This document shows positions 26,826 to 35,679 of a stretch of DNA of 64,000 nt, in pieces. The stretch lies in the NCBI RefSeq assembly GCF_041820985.1, contig NZ_JBGUAU010000014.1:62001-126000 (forward strand), in the 5' to 3' direction. Under the pieces are notes generated by a model. It did no database searches and was not told where the DNA came from. It saw nothing but the letters and a program-made list of their open reading frames with translations. The DNA comes from Evansella sp041820985. GTDB lineage: Bacteria; Bacillota; Bacilli; Bacillales; Salisediminibacteriaceae. The translations under genes were made by a program, and so were the position numbers. Position 1 is the first letter of the stretch. The number at the start of each line of letters is the position of its first letter.

Positions 26826-29602
26826 CTTTACAATTAAATGGGAACTGGACATTTCAGTTAGATGAAGAGGACTCTCTAAAAATAGAAACAATAACTCTAC
26901 CGTTGCAAAGTGAGATCACCGTACCTGGTTCGTGGGAGGAGCAAGTGTTTGGAGTAGAATCGCAGCATGAACCCATTGGAACGTGGAAGAAAAAGCAGGA
27001 GTACGTGGGGCGAGCTTGGTATGCTCGGGAGTTTACCGTACCTGCAGAGGAAGCAAAGTCGACCTTTATACTCCACTTAGCAGGTGTACACTGGTTTACG
27101 AATGTTTATATTGATGGCGAGTTTGTTGGATCTGGTGAGGGGCTTGTTATGGAACAAACGTTCGATATATCTAACTATATTCGTAAAGGAAAACAGCAAC
27201 AACTCGTTATTTCTGTGGACAATCGACTTCATATACCGCTTATGGAAAGTCATATCCACTCGTACCATACCGCAACAAATTGGGGAGGAATCTCAGGTGG
27301 TGCCTGGATCGAGGCAATTGCAGATGTAACAATAGAGAAGGCTACTTTTAACTATCAATACGAGTCAAAAGTAGTCACAGTAAATGCAGAGGTTCGAGAC
27401 ATCAGCAAAGACAACACTGATTTTAAAGTGGTTGTTGCAATAGGGAACAAAAAGGAAACTGCAACAATTCAAACGAATCAGGGGAGCGGAGCTGTATCTC
27501 TGCAGCTTTCCATGGGTGAAGACGTAATCCAATGGACGGATTCGAATCCATACCTTTACGATGCAACAGTAACTCTGCTTCACTCCGGAGAAGAAGTAGC
27601 TACTTCTGCGCATAAGATCGGTCTACGTCAGTTTGAAACGAAAGGGAAAGACTTTCTCTTAAATGGAGAACCAGTCTTTCTACGAGGCTATGTGGACTGC
27701 TGTATTTTTCCAGAAACAGGCTACCCTAGTTGGGATATAGATCATTATCGTAAACAATTCCGCATCGTAAAAGAGCATGGATTCAATCACGTTCGGTTAC
27801 ACGGGTGGACACCACCAAAGCCATTTTGGATTGCAGCAGACGAAGCGGGTATGCTTGTGCAAACGGAACTTCCTCACTGGTCGTTTCATTATACAGATCG
27901 AAACACGGCGGCACCGACAGAAGTAAATGCTTTTTTCTATCGAGAACTAGAAAGAATCATTATAGCAATACAAGACCATCCATCCTTTGTCATGTTCGCT
28001 CTTGGGAATGAACTTATCGGACCAGATGGCCATGAAGAGTTAAATGATATGGTGCGGAAAGCACAAGAACTAGATCCTACCCGTCTATACACGGATAACA
28101 CTGGCTTCGGTCAGCTACCTGCGCACGATCGCGAAGGAGATTATTACATTCAATCATTAAACTGGCACCCACCGTACACGCTCGATTACGCAGGTTCGCC
28201 GAATACGGAGCACGACTACCGAGAGCTACCTAAGCTTGATGATAAGCCATTAATCGGCCATGAACACGGACAGTTCACCATGTATGGAGATCCAACAGCG
28301 GAAGAAAAATACACAGGAGTTTTACAACCATCATGGCTCACCACCTTTCAACAAACGCTTGAAGCAAAAGGATGGTCAGACAGAGTACCAGAATTCAAAA
28401 CAGCAACAGGAACACATATGGTTCGTTCCTACAAAGAAATTATGGAACGAGCAAGACGAACAAAAGGACTATCAGGCGTCCAGCTGCTAGATATTCGCGA
28501 CTTCCCAGGCCAGGGGCACGCAACTACTGGAATTCTCGACGTCTTTTGGGATAGCAAAGGAGTGATTACTCCAGAAGATTATCGCCAATTTAATGACGAC
28601 CGAGTTCTGTTAATGCGTAGTGACCGACGCACCTATTTCGGCGGAGAACAAATCGAAGTGAAACTAGAACTATCTAACTTCGGTGGCAAGATAAACGAAG
28701 GAGAAGTGCACTGGCAGTTGATGAGTGGAGACAACACGTATGTGGATAGTGGGAAAACAAGAGTGGCGAACCTTAAAACGGGTATCGTTTCTCACCTAGC
28801 TACAGTTTCTTTAGATACACTTAGCAAAGGTGCACACTCTTATAAATTAATCGTTACACTGGCAACAGAAGATGGATCGATTCTCTCTAACAATTGGGAT
28901 TTTTGGTCCTTTGAACGACCATCCCTACCTGCAGATCTAGATACCGTTTGGACAAATATTGGATCTCTTCGTTCGTTCATGTATGGAGCTAGATATGGTG
29001 AAGAGATTGGTATAGAAGAAAGAAGTTATAAAGAAGAAAAAGGAGTATCGTTGGCAATAACAAATCAACTGTCACGAGATGTGCTTCAGTTTGCTATAGA
29101 CGGAGGAACCGTTTGGCTCATGGCAAACAACGGTGGTAGCTATGATGAAGTTCGGACGAAATATCTTCCTATCTTCTGGAATTTCCTTTGGTTTCCGACG
29201 CAAGAAAGTACAACGATGGGAGTGATTGTACGAGATCATCCTGCATTAAAAGACTTCCCTTCAGATGCGTATTCCAATTGGCAATGGTACCACCTTGTAG
29301 ATGGCGCACCAGCGATTGGATTAGATGGGGTAAAAGGCTTAGAACCAATAGTAGAAGTGGTTGATAATTTCAATCGAATGAAAAAGCTAACGTATATGTT
29401 TGAAGCAAAGGTAGGAAAAGGTAAGGTGTTTGTTTCCTCCTTCCGCACATTAGACGTAGTTGATTTGAAGAGACCAGAAACAAGCTACTTATTTTTACAA
29501 CTATTGAACTATGTGAAAAGTGATGGATTCCAACCAACGACAACGTTATCGATGGGAGAACTACTGAGAATGTTTAAAATAAGCGGGCATTCGGCGACGT
29601 GA
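26822..29602 (+). CDS. GH2-family glycoside hydrolase
   Basis: A 926-aa enzyme with the usual GH2 order: a jelly-roll sugar-binding domain (residues 1-160), an immunoglobulin-like domain (170-280), a TIM barrel (285-560) and a long C-terminal extension. The general acid Glu is in FALGNELIGP near residue 397; the likely nucleophile is in GHEHGQFTMY near residue 481. There is no signal peptide. The substrate could be a beta-galactoside, -glucuronide or -mannoside. It starts at a GTG overlapping the stop of the DUF5107 gene, so both are coexpressed, and a terminator follows. Confidence 0.87.
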   Translation: MTLQLNGNWTFQLDEEDSLKIETITLPLQSEITVPGSWEEQVFGVESQHEPIGTWKKKQEYVGRAWYAREFTVPAEEAKSTFILHLAGVHWFTNVYIDGEFVGSGEGLVMEQTFDISNYIRKGKQQQLVISVDNRLHIPLMESHIHSYHTATNWGGISGGAWIEAIADVTIEKATFNYQYESKVVTVNAEVRDISKDNTDFKVVVAIGNKKETATIQTNQGSGAVSLQLSMGEDVIQWTDSNPYLYDATVTLLHSGEEVATSAHKIGLRQFETKGKDFLLNGEPVFLRGYVDCCIFPETGYPSWDIDHYRKQFRIVKEHGFNHVRLHGWTPPKPFWIAADEAGMLVQTELPHWSFHYTDRNTAAPTEVNAFFYRELERIIIAIQDHPSFVMFALGNELIGPDGHEELNDMVRKAQELDPTRLYTDNTGFGQLPAHDREGDYYIQSLNWHPPYTLDYAGSPNTEHDYRELPKLDDKPLIGHEHGQFTMYGDPTAEEKYTGVLQPSWLTTFQQTLEAKGWSDRVPEFKTATGTHMVRSYKEIMERARRTKGLSGVQLLDIRDFPGQGHATTGILDVFWDSKGVITPEDYRQFNDDRVLLMRSDRRTYFGGEQIEVKLELSNFGGKINEGEVHWQLMSGDNTYVDSGKTRVANLKTGIVSHLATVSLDTLSKGAHSYKLIVTLATEDGSILSNNWDFWSFERPSLPADLDTVWTNIGSLRSFMYGARYGEEIGIEERSYKEEKGVSLAITNQLSRDVLQFAIDGGTVWLMANNGGSYDEVRTKYLPIFWNFLWFPTQESTTMGVIVRDHPALKDFPSDAYSNWQWYHLVDGAPAIGLDGVKGLEPIVEVVDNFNRMKKLTYMFEAKVGKGKVFVSSFRTLDVVDLKRPETSYLFLQLLNYVKSDGFQPTTTLSMGELLRMFKISGHSAT

Positions 29603-29608
29603 TACTGT

Positions 29609-29643
29609 ACGGGAAGCTAACTGGTTTTGGCTTCCCGTTTTAA
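29609..29643 (+). terminator. intrinsic terminator after the GH2 gene
   Basis: Perfect stem ACGGGAAGC / GCTTCCCGT with a 12-base loop, then TTTT. Confidence 0.85.
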
Positions 29644-29795
29644 ATGGCTAAATTGATATCTGGAATTTAATGTGGATATGACTTCATCTGCAATCATATT
29701 CAAGTTCTGTACAGAAAAGGAAAGAGCGTTTGAATTCTAAATAAAAATATTCCTACATTTTAAAAACTACCATACTACTATACTGGCTTTTCGAT

Positions 29796-29815
29796 TATAA
29801 TGTAAACGTATACAT
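29796..29815 (+). promoter_or_regulatory. -10 box with overlapping LacI-family type operator
   Basis: TATAAT at 29796-29801 overlaps the near-perfect palindrome ATGTAAACGTATACAT at 29800-29815, which has the central CG of LacI/GalR and CcpA operators. It deviates at one position from the cre consensus. It lies 28 bp before the start of the first oxidoreductase gene. Confidence 0.6.
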
Positions 29816-29842
29816 AATTTAATGGGATAAGGAGTGTGGGAT

Positions 29843-30997
29843 ATGATTCAGGTTGCAATTATTGGTTCAGGTGCTATTTCTGGGGCACATATAAAAGGAT
29901 ATTTACAATTTCAAGATACGTGCAAGATTGTTGCACTTTGTGATATTTATCCGGAAAAGGCGAAAAAGCAGGCAGAACAATTTGGTTTAGATGTAACCGT
30001 TTTTAGTGACTACAAAGAAATGTTAGTGGACACAAAACTCGATCTTGTTTCTATTTGTACGCCACCGTATACTCATGCAGACCTAGCTATCGCCTCCATG
30101 CATGCGGGTGCTAATGTCCTTGTGGAAAAACCGATGGCATCTTCTTTAGAAGAATGTGACGCTATGAATACTGTAGCAAAATCAACAGGTAAAACCTTAT
30201 CGGTAGTATCTCAAAATCGATTTATGACACCAATGATGAAACTAAAGAACGTCCTTGATACGAAGTTGATGGGACCAATCGTCCACACTCAAGTTGATTC
30301 TTTCTGGTGGAGAGGCCATAGTTATTATGATTTATGGTGGCGTGGTACCTGGGAAAAAGAAGGTGGTGGTTGTACATTGAACCATGCTGTTCATCATATC
30401 GATATCTTTCGCTGGATGAACGGAATGCCTTCAGAAATCACGGCTGTTATGAGTAATACGGCGCACGATAACGCTGAAGTAGAGGATATATCTATTGCTA
30501 TTGCTCGTTATGAAAACGGAAGTTTAGCACAAATTACAAGTTCCGTTGTTCATCATGGAGAAGAGCAACAGCTTATTTTTCAAGGGAAAAATGCCCGAGT
30601 TTCTGTACCGTGGAAAGTAACTGCTTCCAACTCGCAATCCAATGGCTTTCCTATGGAGGATCAAGAGTTAGAAAAAGAACTTCAAGAGGTGTATGAATCT
30701 CACCGTCCGTTACAATATGAAGGACACATAGGACAAATTTATGATGTTTTACTTGCACTGGAAGGGAAGAAGGATGTACTAGTAACTGGGGAAGACGGAA
30801 GACAGACACTAGAGCTTATTACCGCCATTTTTCAAGCAGCGAGCTTTGGGAAAACTGTTGCGTTGCCATTGGACGAAAGTAGTCCTTTTTATACGAGAGA
30901 CGGGGTTCTTAAGAATGCCACTCATTTTTACGAAAAGAAAAATAGTATTGAAAACTTTGAAACGAATGAAATCACGACAGGTGGAAATTACGAATAA
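29843..30997 (+). CDS. Gfo/Idh/MocA-family oxidoreductase
   Basis: A 384-aa NAD(P)-dependent sugar or cyclitol oxidoreductase. The N-terminal Rossmann motif is AIIGSGAISGAH, the EKP motif is LVEKPMASS near residue 93, and the conserved NHAVHHIDIFRWMNG near 180 contains the catalytic His. I chose ATG 29843, which has AAGGAGTG; the upstream GTG is in the Shine-Dalgarno. The promoter carries a LacI-type operator. It is followed 16 bp later by a second member of the family, so the two probably act in one pathway that breaks down the sugars released by GH35/GH2. Confidence 0.9.
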   Translation: MIQVAIIGSGAISGAHIKGYLQFQDTCKIVALCDIYPEKAKKQAEQFGLDVTVFSDYKEMLVDTKLDLVSICTPPYTHADLAIASMHAGANVLVEKPMASSLEECDAMNTVAKSTGKTLSVVSQNRFMTPMMKLKNVLDTKLMGPIVHTQVDSFWWRGHSYYDLWWRGTWEKEGGGCTLNHAVHHIDIFRWMNGMPSEITAVMSNTAHDNAEVEDISIAIARYENGSLAQITSSVVHHGEEQQLIFQGKNARVSVPWKVTASNSQSNGFPMEDQELEKELQEVYESHRPLQYEGHIGQIYDVLLALEGKKDVLVTGEDGRQTLELITAIFQAASFGKTVALPLDESSPFYTRDGVLKNATHFYEKKNSIENFETNEITTGGNYE

Positions 30998-31013
30998 CGA
31001 GGAGGATATCCAC

Positions 31014-32105
31014 ATGAGTAAAAACGATGGGATGAATTATGCTCCAAAAGGAAATGTATCAAAAGTAGTCCAAGAAGGAGAATTTATTTTTGCAGCAATT
31101 GGCTTGGATCATGGCCATATTTATGGTATGTGTAACGGATTGATTGAAGCTGGTGGGGAACTAGTGGCAGTATATGACCCTGATCCTCAGAAAGTGGAAG
31201 GATTCTTACACACATTTCCTCAGGCAGTTGCTGCAGCATCAGAGGAGGAGATTCTCCAAGATCCTGCTATTAAACTAGTAGCAGGTGCAAGTATTCCATC
31301 CATGAGAGGAGACCTAGGGTTACGAGTACTAGATTATGGAAAACATTATTTCGTTGATAAGCCAGCATTTACAACGATCGAGCAACTAGAAAAAGCAAAG
31401 GCGAAAACAGCAGAGACTGGACTCAAGTGGGGTATTTATTATAGCGAGCGCCTTCATGTGGAAGGTGCTGTGTTTGCAGGACAATTAATTGAAGAAGGGG
31501 CAATTGGCCGAGTTATTCAAGTAATAGGAACAGGTCCACATCGAGCAAATCCTACTTCAAGACCAGATTGGTTCTTTGATCCAGAATATTATGGTGGTAT
31601 TTTATGTGATATTGGAAGTCACCAGATCGAACAGTTTTTACACTATGCAGGGGCGAAGGATGCGAAGGTGCTTCATAGTAAAGTAGCAAACTATAACTTT
31701 AAAGAGTATCCGAAGTTTGAGGACTTTGGAGATGCTACGTTAGTTGCAGATAACGGAGCAACCTTTTATTTCCGAGTGGATTGGTTTACACCTGATGGAT
31801 TAGGCACGTGGGGTGACGGGCGTGTAACGATCCTTGGAACAGAAGGATATATTGAAGTTCGAAAGTATATTGATATTGCTCGAGATTCCTCTGGAGATCA
31901 CGTTTACTTAGTAAATAAAGAAGGGGAAAAGCATTTCGAATGTAAGGGGAAAGTAGGCTATCCATTCTTCGGTCAATTCATTTTAGATTGTTTACACGAA
32001 ACAGAAAATGCCATGACACAAGAACATGCCTTTAAGGCTGCCGAGCTATGCATTGACGCGCAGGTAAAAGCAATAAAAGTGGAGACAGGAGAAACGGTAA
32101 AGTAA
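31014..32105 (+). CDS. Gfo/Idh/MocA-family oxidoreductase, second copy
   Basis: A 363-aa oxidoreductase distinct from its neighbour. It begins with a Rossmann segment (FAAIGLDHGHIYGM), has a VDKPAFTT motif near residue 117 in place of EKP, and ILCDIGSHQIEQFLHYAG near 195 with the conserved His. The ATG at 31014 follows GAGGAGG. The frame is open upstream to 30846 inside the preceding gene, which is not a real start. The pair likely oxidises or epimerises sugars as part of the glycan locus. Confidence 0.9.
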   Translation: MSKNDGMNYAPKGNVSKVVQEGEFIFAAIGLDHGHIYGMCNGLIEAGGELVAVYDPDPQKVEGFLHTFPQAVAAASEEEILQDPAIKLVAGASIPSMRGDLGLRVLDYGKHYFVDKPAFTTIEQLEKAKAKTAETGLKWGIYYSERLHVEGAVFAGQLIEEGAIGRVIQVIGTGPHRANPTSRPDWFFDPEYYGGILCDIGSHQIEQFLHYAGAKDAKVLHSKVANYNFKEYPKFEDFGDATLVADNGATFYFRVDWFTPDGLGTWGDGRVTILGTEGYIEVRKYIDIARDSSGDHVYLVNKEGEKHFECKGKVGYPFFGQFILDCLHETENAMTQEHAFKAAELCIDAQVKAIKVETGETVK

Positions 32106-32149
32106 ATCAAGGTAATCAAAGAGCAAAATTCTTATTTTAAAACAATCTA

Positions 32150-32174
32150 GCTGGGGCATAACGAAAGTGTTGAA
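32150..32174. repeat. solitary end of the 240-bp palindromic element
   Basis: GCTGGGGCATAACGAAAGTG here is nearly the reverse complement of the right end of the element at 32768-32788 (CACTTTCGTTATGTCCCAGC). It looks like a decayed or deleted copy. Confidence 0.6.
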
Positions 32175-32196
32175 CCGAGAAGAAATGCTCAATTGA

Positions 32197-32391
32197 ATAA
32201 ATAAACGGAGAATTTTCCCTTATTTTATAAATAGCATGGAAAACAGTCTGAATAAACGGAGAAATTCCACTTATTGACTCAAATCTAGTTAAAAAGGTGG
32301 AAATTCCGTTGCATAGTCGGAAAAACTTCTCTTATTTTTCAAGAAATTAGCTGTATTTTTATTTTAAACGGAAATTCTCCGCTTATTTTAT
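32197..32391. repeat. four degenerate copies of a short palindrome
   Basis: The unit approximates AATAAACGGAGAAATTCCGCTTATT, a palindrome with CGG/CCG arms. Copies lie near 32199-32225, 32250-32274, 32316-32338 and 32363-32388. They are in imperfect form and differ in spacing. Confidence 0.6.
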
Positions 32392-32550
32392 ACTTTAAGA
32401 AGAGTTTAACTTCGCTAAAGGATTAAAGTATAAGATAAATTAAGACTTTCGCCATTAATGACTTGGCGATAAGCTAGGTTTATCTAATAAATTTCCAAGA
32501 AAAACTCATTTGTTTCAACAAACTGCTAGTGAAGTAAGCAAATATACGAA

Positions 32551-32790
32551 GAGGCTGGAACAGAAGTGTACTCAGCAAAGAGAAATCCGAACGAAATGAT
32601 TCTTGGTATACTATTAGCTGGAGAAATATACTTCGCTTTCCGCGGGTGGCTGGTGAGCCTCCGAGTGCTTAAGCACTCTTGGGGTCTCACCCTTGCCTTT
32701 TGATCCCGCCGGAGTCTTCGTATATTCCCTCCGCTAAGGTTACCTATCATTCGTCTTTTCAATGTTACACTTTCGTTATGTCCCAGCCTC
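32551..32790. repeat. 240-bp nested palindromic element, dispersed Bacillaceae type
   Basis: The ends GAGGCTGGAACAGAAGTGTA and its near-complement CACTTTCGTTATGTCCCAGCCTC are inverted. The centre is the perfect 16-bp palindrome GAGTGCTTAAGCACTC at 32663-32678. The centre of the outer ends and of this palindrome is the same point, 32670.5. Between them GGAG..ATATAC / GTATAT..CTCC and GGTGAG / CTCACC also pair. From memory this family of GC-rich repeats is widespread between genes in Bacillaceae. No transposase was seen. Confidence 0.8.
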
Positions 32791-32913
32791 ATTATTCGAA
32801 TTATACTGTGAATCTAGTTGCGAAAGATGTGTGATTTATCGTGTGAATTTGTCTGTGAGTTGACGTTTTGCATCTCACAAGTAAACCCTTTTGTTCCAGC
32901 AACATGCTTTCTT

Positions 32914-33861
32914 TTATGATTTTGTATTTTTCTCTTCAATCACACCCGCCAGTGCATACAAAGCTATAGTGGATGCAAAGTGGGAAGAAACATCTGTCGG
33001 ATCTTGCTGAGGGTAGACTTCCACGAAGTCCATTCCTACAATACCTCGTTTTGCAAACTCATAAATAAGTGTTAATAACTCGTAGGATGTAAGTCCATTC
33101 CCATCTACAGGACCTCCTGGATTGAAAGCAAAATCAAGGACATCACTGCAAACACTTAAGTATACTAACTCTGTTCCTTCGCTAGCCTGTTCATAGATAG
33201 ATGCAGCTAGTTTTCGTAAATCTTTTGCTTCGCGTATATCGTTAATGGTTATCGTCTTTGCACCAGCTTCTTTTGCGAAGCGTCCACTTTGTGGTTTGTT
33301 TCGCGGGCCATGAATCCCGGTATGGATCAGACTTTCATTTCGAACACCGTCCAGTTCATAGATTCTTGCAAAGGGAGTGGATCTTGCGTACTTATCGCCT
33401 TCATGGTGCGGCATATTATCATAATGAGCATCTAAATGAATGATTCCTATTTTCTTCTTTGTTTTCTTCGTTAAAGCCTTAACAATTGGATAAGTAATTC
33501 CGTGATCGCCACCTAATGCGAGTGGGAATTTGCCTGATTCCCATACTTTTGTGGCAAAATCCTCAATTCTTGTCATTGTCTCTGGAACATCGGCAGGAAC
33601 AACGTCCACATCCCCTAAATCAGCAAGCTTCAAATGTTCAAAAACATCGATATGATCAAGCTCTGGTAAATACCCACTATATCGTGCAGAACATATACGC
33701 ATGACTTTTGGTCCTAGTTCACACCCAGTATACGTTCCCCACGTAACCGCACCTTCCCATGGTACTCCGTAGATAACTACATCAGAATCCTCTATCGAAT
33801 TTTCCGTACCATCTATAGCACCCAAGAACGGCGGTGTATTTCCATATAAAGTTTCAGACAA
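32914..33861 (-). CDS. ureohydrolase (agmatinase/arginase/formiminoglutamase family)
   Basis: A 315-aa enzyme of the arginase superfamily, which hydrolyses guanidino or formimino compounds with a Mn2+ pair. The metal motifs GGDHGITYP near residue 118 and HLDAHYDN near 140 are intact. In the third motif, normally S-x-D-x-D-x-x-D, the first metal Asp is replaced by Cys238 (LSVCSDVLD), while Asp240 and Asp243 remain. This may mean an altered metal site or a subfamily with other chemistry. No arginine, agmatine or hut genes lie near, so the substrate is unknown. It is monocistronic with a leader of about 500 bp shared with the divergent tetR. Confidence 0.88.
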   Translation of the reverse strand: MSETLYGNTPPFLGAIDGTENSIEDSDVVIYGVPWEGAVTWGTYTGCELGPKVMRICSARYSGYLPELDHIDVFEHLKLADLGDVDVVPADVPETMTRIEDFATKVWESGKFPLALGGDHGITYPIVKALTKKTKKKIGIIHLDAHYDNMPHHEGDKYARSTPFARIYELDGVRNESLIHTGIHGPRNKPQSGRFAKEAGAKTITINDIREAKDLRKLAASIYEQASEGTELVYLSVCSDVLDFAFNPGGPVDGNGLTSYELLTLIYEFAKRGIVGMDFVEVYPQQDPTDVSSHFASTIALYALAGVIEEKNTKS

Positions 33862-34094
33862 AGTACAAACTCCTCTCTTTTTTCAAGGTTACATAATCCT
33901 ATACCCGTTCTATTAAATATTATGTGAGAACATTTTTGCCCATACCCCTCATATGTATGACCGGTAAATTATTTCTGGTTGACACTTCTAATGCTACTCA
34001 AGTGTAAATGCATGGTAGTCAGTTCCTCAAAGGTATAGAACAGCATATATGTACTTATCTGACATATGTATTTTCAAGGAGAGAATAAAATCCC

Positions 34095-34123
34095 TTGACA
34101 ATAAATGTTTTATTATTTAGAAT
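34095..34123 (+). promoter_or_regulatory. probable sigma-A promoter of the tetR-propionyl-CoA operon
   Basis: TTGACA at 34095-34100 and TAGAAT at 34118-34123 with 17-bp spacing. A TetR-type operator follows at 34142, just downstream of the predicted start point, an arrangement suited to repression. Confidence 0.6.
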
Positions 34124-34141
34124 TTTCATATAATAAGTAAA

Positions 34142-34157
34142 GACTGACTAGTCGGTC
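34142..34157 (+). promoter_or_regulatory. TetR-type operator
   Basis: GACTGACTAGTCGGTC is a 16-bp palindrome with one mismatched pair and a central CTAG. Such sequences are typical TetR/AcrR operators. It lies 230 bp before the TetR gene and downstream of its likely promoter. Confidence 0.65.
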
Positions 34158-34387
34158 TTATACTTGAACCTACATAAAATAATCCTCACTTCAAACCAAT
34201 ACAGTCTACAATACTTGAAATCTACTAAGAAAATCTCTTCTATTTTTTAAAATGTAAGCGCTTTATTTATCTAAAGGGAGAAAGCTACGAAACCAAAAAG
34301 CTGATTGAAAAACCATAGGGTGATAATAGAAAACGATAGGAAGGATACTATTTTTTTCAAACCCGATTAAGAAGGTGATAAGAAGCG

Positions 34388-35026
34388 ATGAGCCAAAAAA
34401 CAACGAAAGGTCGGATAACAGAAGCGGCGTTGCAGTTATTTGAACTACATGGCTATCATGCAGTCACTGTAGATAGAATCGTTCAAGAGAGTGGAACTTC
34501 GAAAGGTGGGTTTTATCACCACTTTAAAACGAAAGACGAACTACTATATACAATCCATGATTCTTTTATCACGTATGTAATTGATAAAGCGCAAGAAGCT
34601 TATGAAACGAAAACAACCCCAACAGAAAGACTTTATGCCACAGTGAAATCATTTGTGATGATGTTTGAATTGTACCGTTCCCATGTCACCGTTTTTTATC
34701 AAGAACATCTCTATTTAGCACCAGAATATTCAAAACTTATGAAACAGAAAAGGGATAAATATAAAGAAATGATGTTTCGCATCGTTCAAGAGGGCAGAGA
34801 AGCAGGTGAATTTCGCCAGGAGATTCCTGTTCCTATCATGTCCATGTCTATTTTTGGGATGATTAACTGGACATACAAATGGTATAAAGCAGATGGAGAG
34901 TACTCTGTTAGCGAAATTGCTGATATTTTTGCCGATGTCATTTTACATTCTCTATTAACACAGGAAGCCTTAGAGAATAAAAAATACGAAACATTTTTTA
35001 TCAAAAAGAGCGGTACTTTTAATTGA
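34388..35026 (+). CDS. TetR-family repressor heading the methylmalonyl-CoA operon
   Basis: A 212-aa TetR regulator. The N-terminal helix-turn-helix is AALQLFELHGYHAVTVDRIV ... SKGGFYHHFKTKDELL, and the rest is a helical ligand-binding domain. It is the first gene of a run including BCCP, carboxyltransferase, mutA, mutB and meaB. The natural ligand may be an acyl-CoA such as propionyl- or methylmalonyl-CoA (inference from context). A palindromic operator at 34142 suggests autoregulation. Confidence 0.9.
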   Translation: MSQKTTKGRITEAALQLFELHGYHAVTVDRIVQESGTSKGGFYHHFKTKDELLYTIHDSFITYVIDKAQEAYETKTTPTERLYATVKSFVMMFELYRSHVTVFYQEHLYLAPEYSKLMKQKRDKYKEMMFRIVQEGREAGEFRQEIPVPIMSMSIFGMINWTYKWYKADGEYSVSEIADIFADVILHSLLTQEALENKKYETFFIKKSGTFN

Positions 35027-35079
35027 AAGATCAACTAGCCGTTTCTAGACTACCAACCTATAAAAAGGAGCGATTATCT

Positions 35080-35589
35080 ATGTTTAAAATCAACGATATT
35101 AAGGAGTTAATTCGTGCTGTAGATCGTTCATCTATCGGAGAACTTGTTATTAGTGGAGAAAATAAACAAAAAATTACGATTAGAAAGCAAGGAGCCGAGC
35201 AAAAAGCAGTAGTACAGACACAACAACCAGCACCAACAGTTCCAGTAGCACCATCGGTAGTAGAAGTAGCAAAAGCTCAGCCAGCAGAGGCAGCAGCAAC
35301 TGCTGCAGCGACGAGTGAAAAAGTGAAAGAACCAATAGAAACAGAAGCACCATTATATAAAGTGGTTTCACCAATGGTGGGAACATTCTATGCAGCACCA
35401 GCACCAGATGCTGAAGCTTATGTAAGAGTTGGAGACAAAGTAACTCCTGATTCTGTTGTTTGTATTGTCGAAGCCATGAAACTATTGAATGAAATTGAAG
35501 CAGAAGTAACAGGAGAAATAATAGAGATACTTGCTGAGAACGGTCAATTAGTAGAGTACGGGCAACCTCTATTTTTAGTAAAACAATAG
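35080..35589 (+). CDS. biotin carboxyl carrier protein (AccB-like) of an acyl-CoA carboxylase
   Basis: A 169-aa BCCP. An N-terminal helical domain (1-45) is followed by an Ala/Pro/Val/Glu-rich linker (about 48-92) and a biotinyl domain with the VEAMKLLNE motif, Lys about residue 135. The ATG at 35080 follows AAAAGGAG; the frame opens upstream in the tetR tail. It carries biotin that accepts carboxylate and passes it to the carboxyltransferase encoded next. No biotin carboxylase gene lies here, so that subunit must be supplied from elsewhere (see findings). Confidence 0.9.
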   Translation: MFKINDIKELIRAVDRSSIGELVISGENKQKITIRKQGAEQKAVVQTQQPAPTVPVAPSVVEVAKAQPAEAAATAAATSEKVKEPIETEAPLYKVVSPMVGTFYAAPAPDAEAYVRVGDKVTPDSVVCIVEAMKLLNEIEAEVTGEIIEILAENGQLVEYGQPLFLVKQ

Positions 35590-35679
35590 AGCGATTGTTG
35601 TTCGAAGTGGATACTGATAGGCGACGTTAGTTTATCAATACATTGTCATACCAATCTATCACAGTGGGGGAAACATAGA

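Larger units (their letters stand above)
32106..32913. other. 800-bp gene-free region made of repetitive elements
   Basis: No gene is convincing here; the open frame on the minus strand at 32526-32792 follows the palindromic repeat. The region holds a solitary repeat end at 32150, four degenerate short palindromes at 32197-32391, and a 240-bp nested palindrome at 32551-32790. Confidence 0.75.

Noticed and set aside
32526..32792. 88-aa protein on the minus strand
   Set aside because: The frame coincides with the 240-bp palindromic repeat and has no ribosome site; it is a by-product of the repeat.
34253..34266. CcpA cre site TGTAAGCGCTTTAT before tetR
   Set aside because: Twelve of 14 positions fit, but the last two conserved bases are missing and it lies far from the promoter; too weak to list as a feature.
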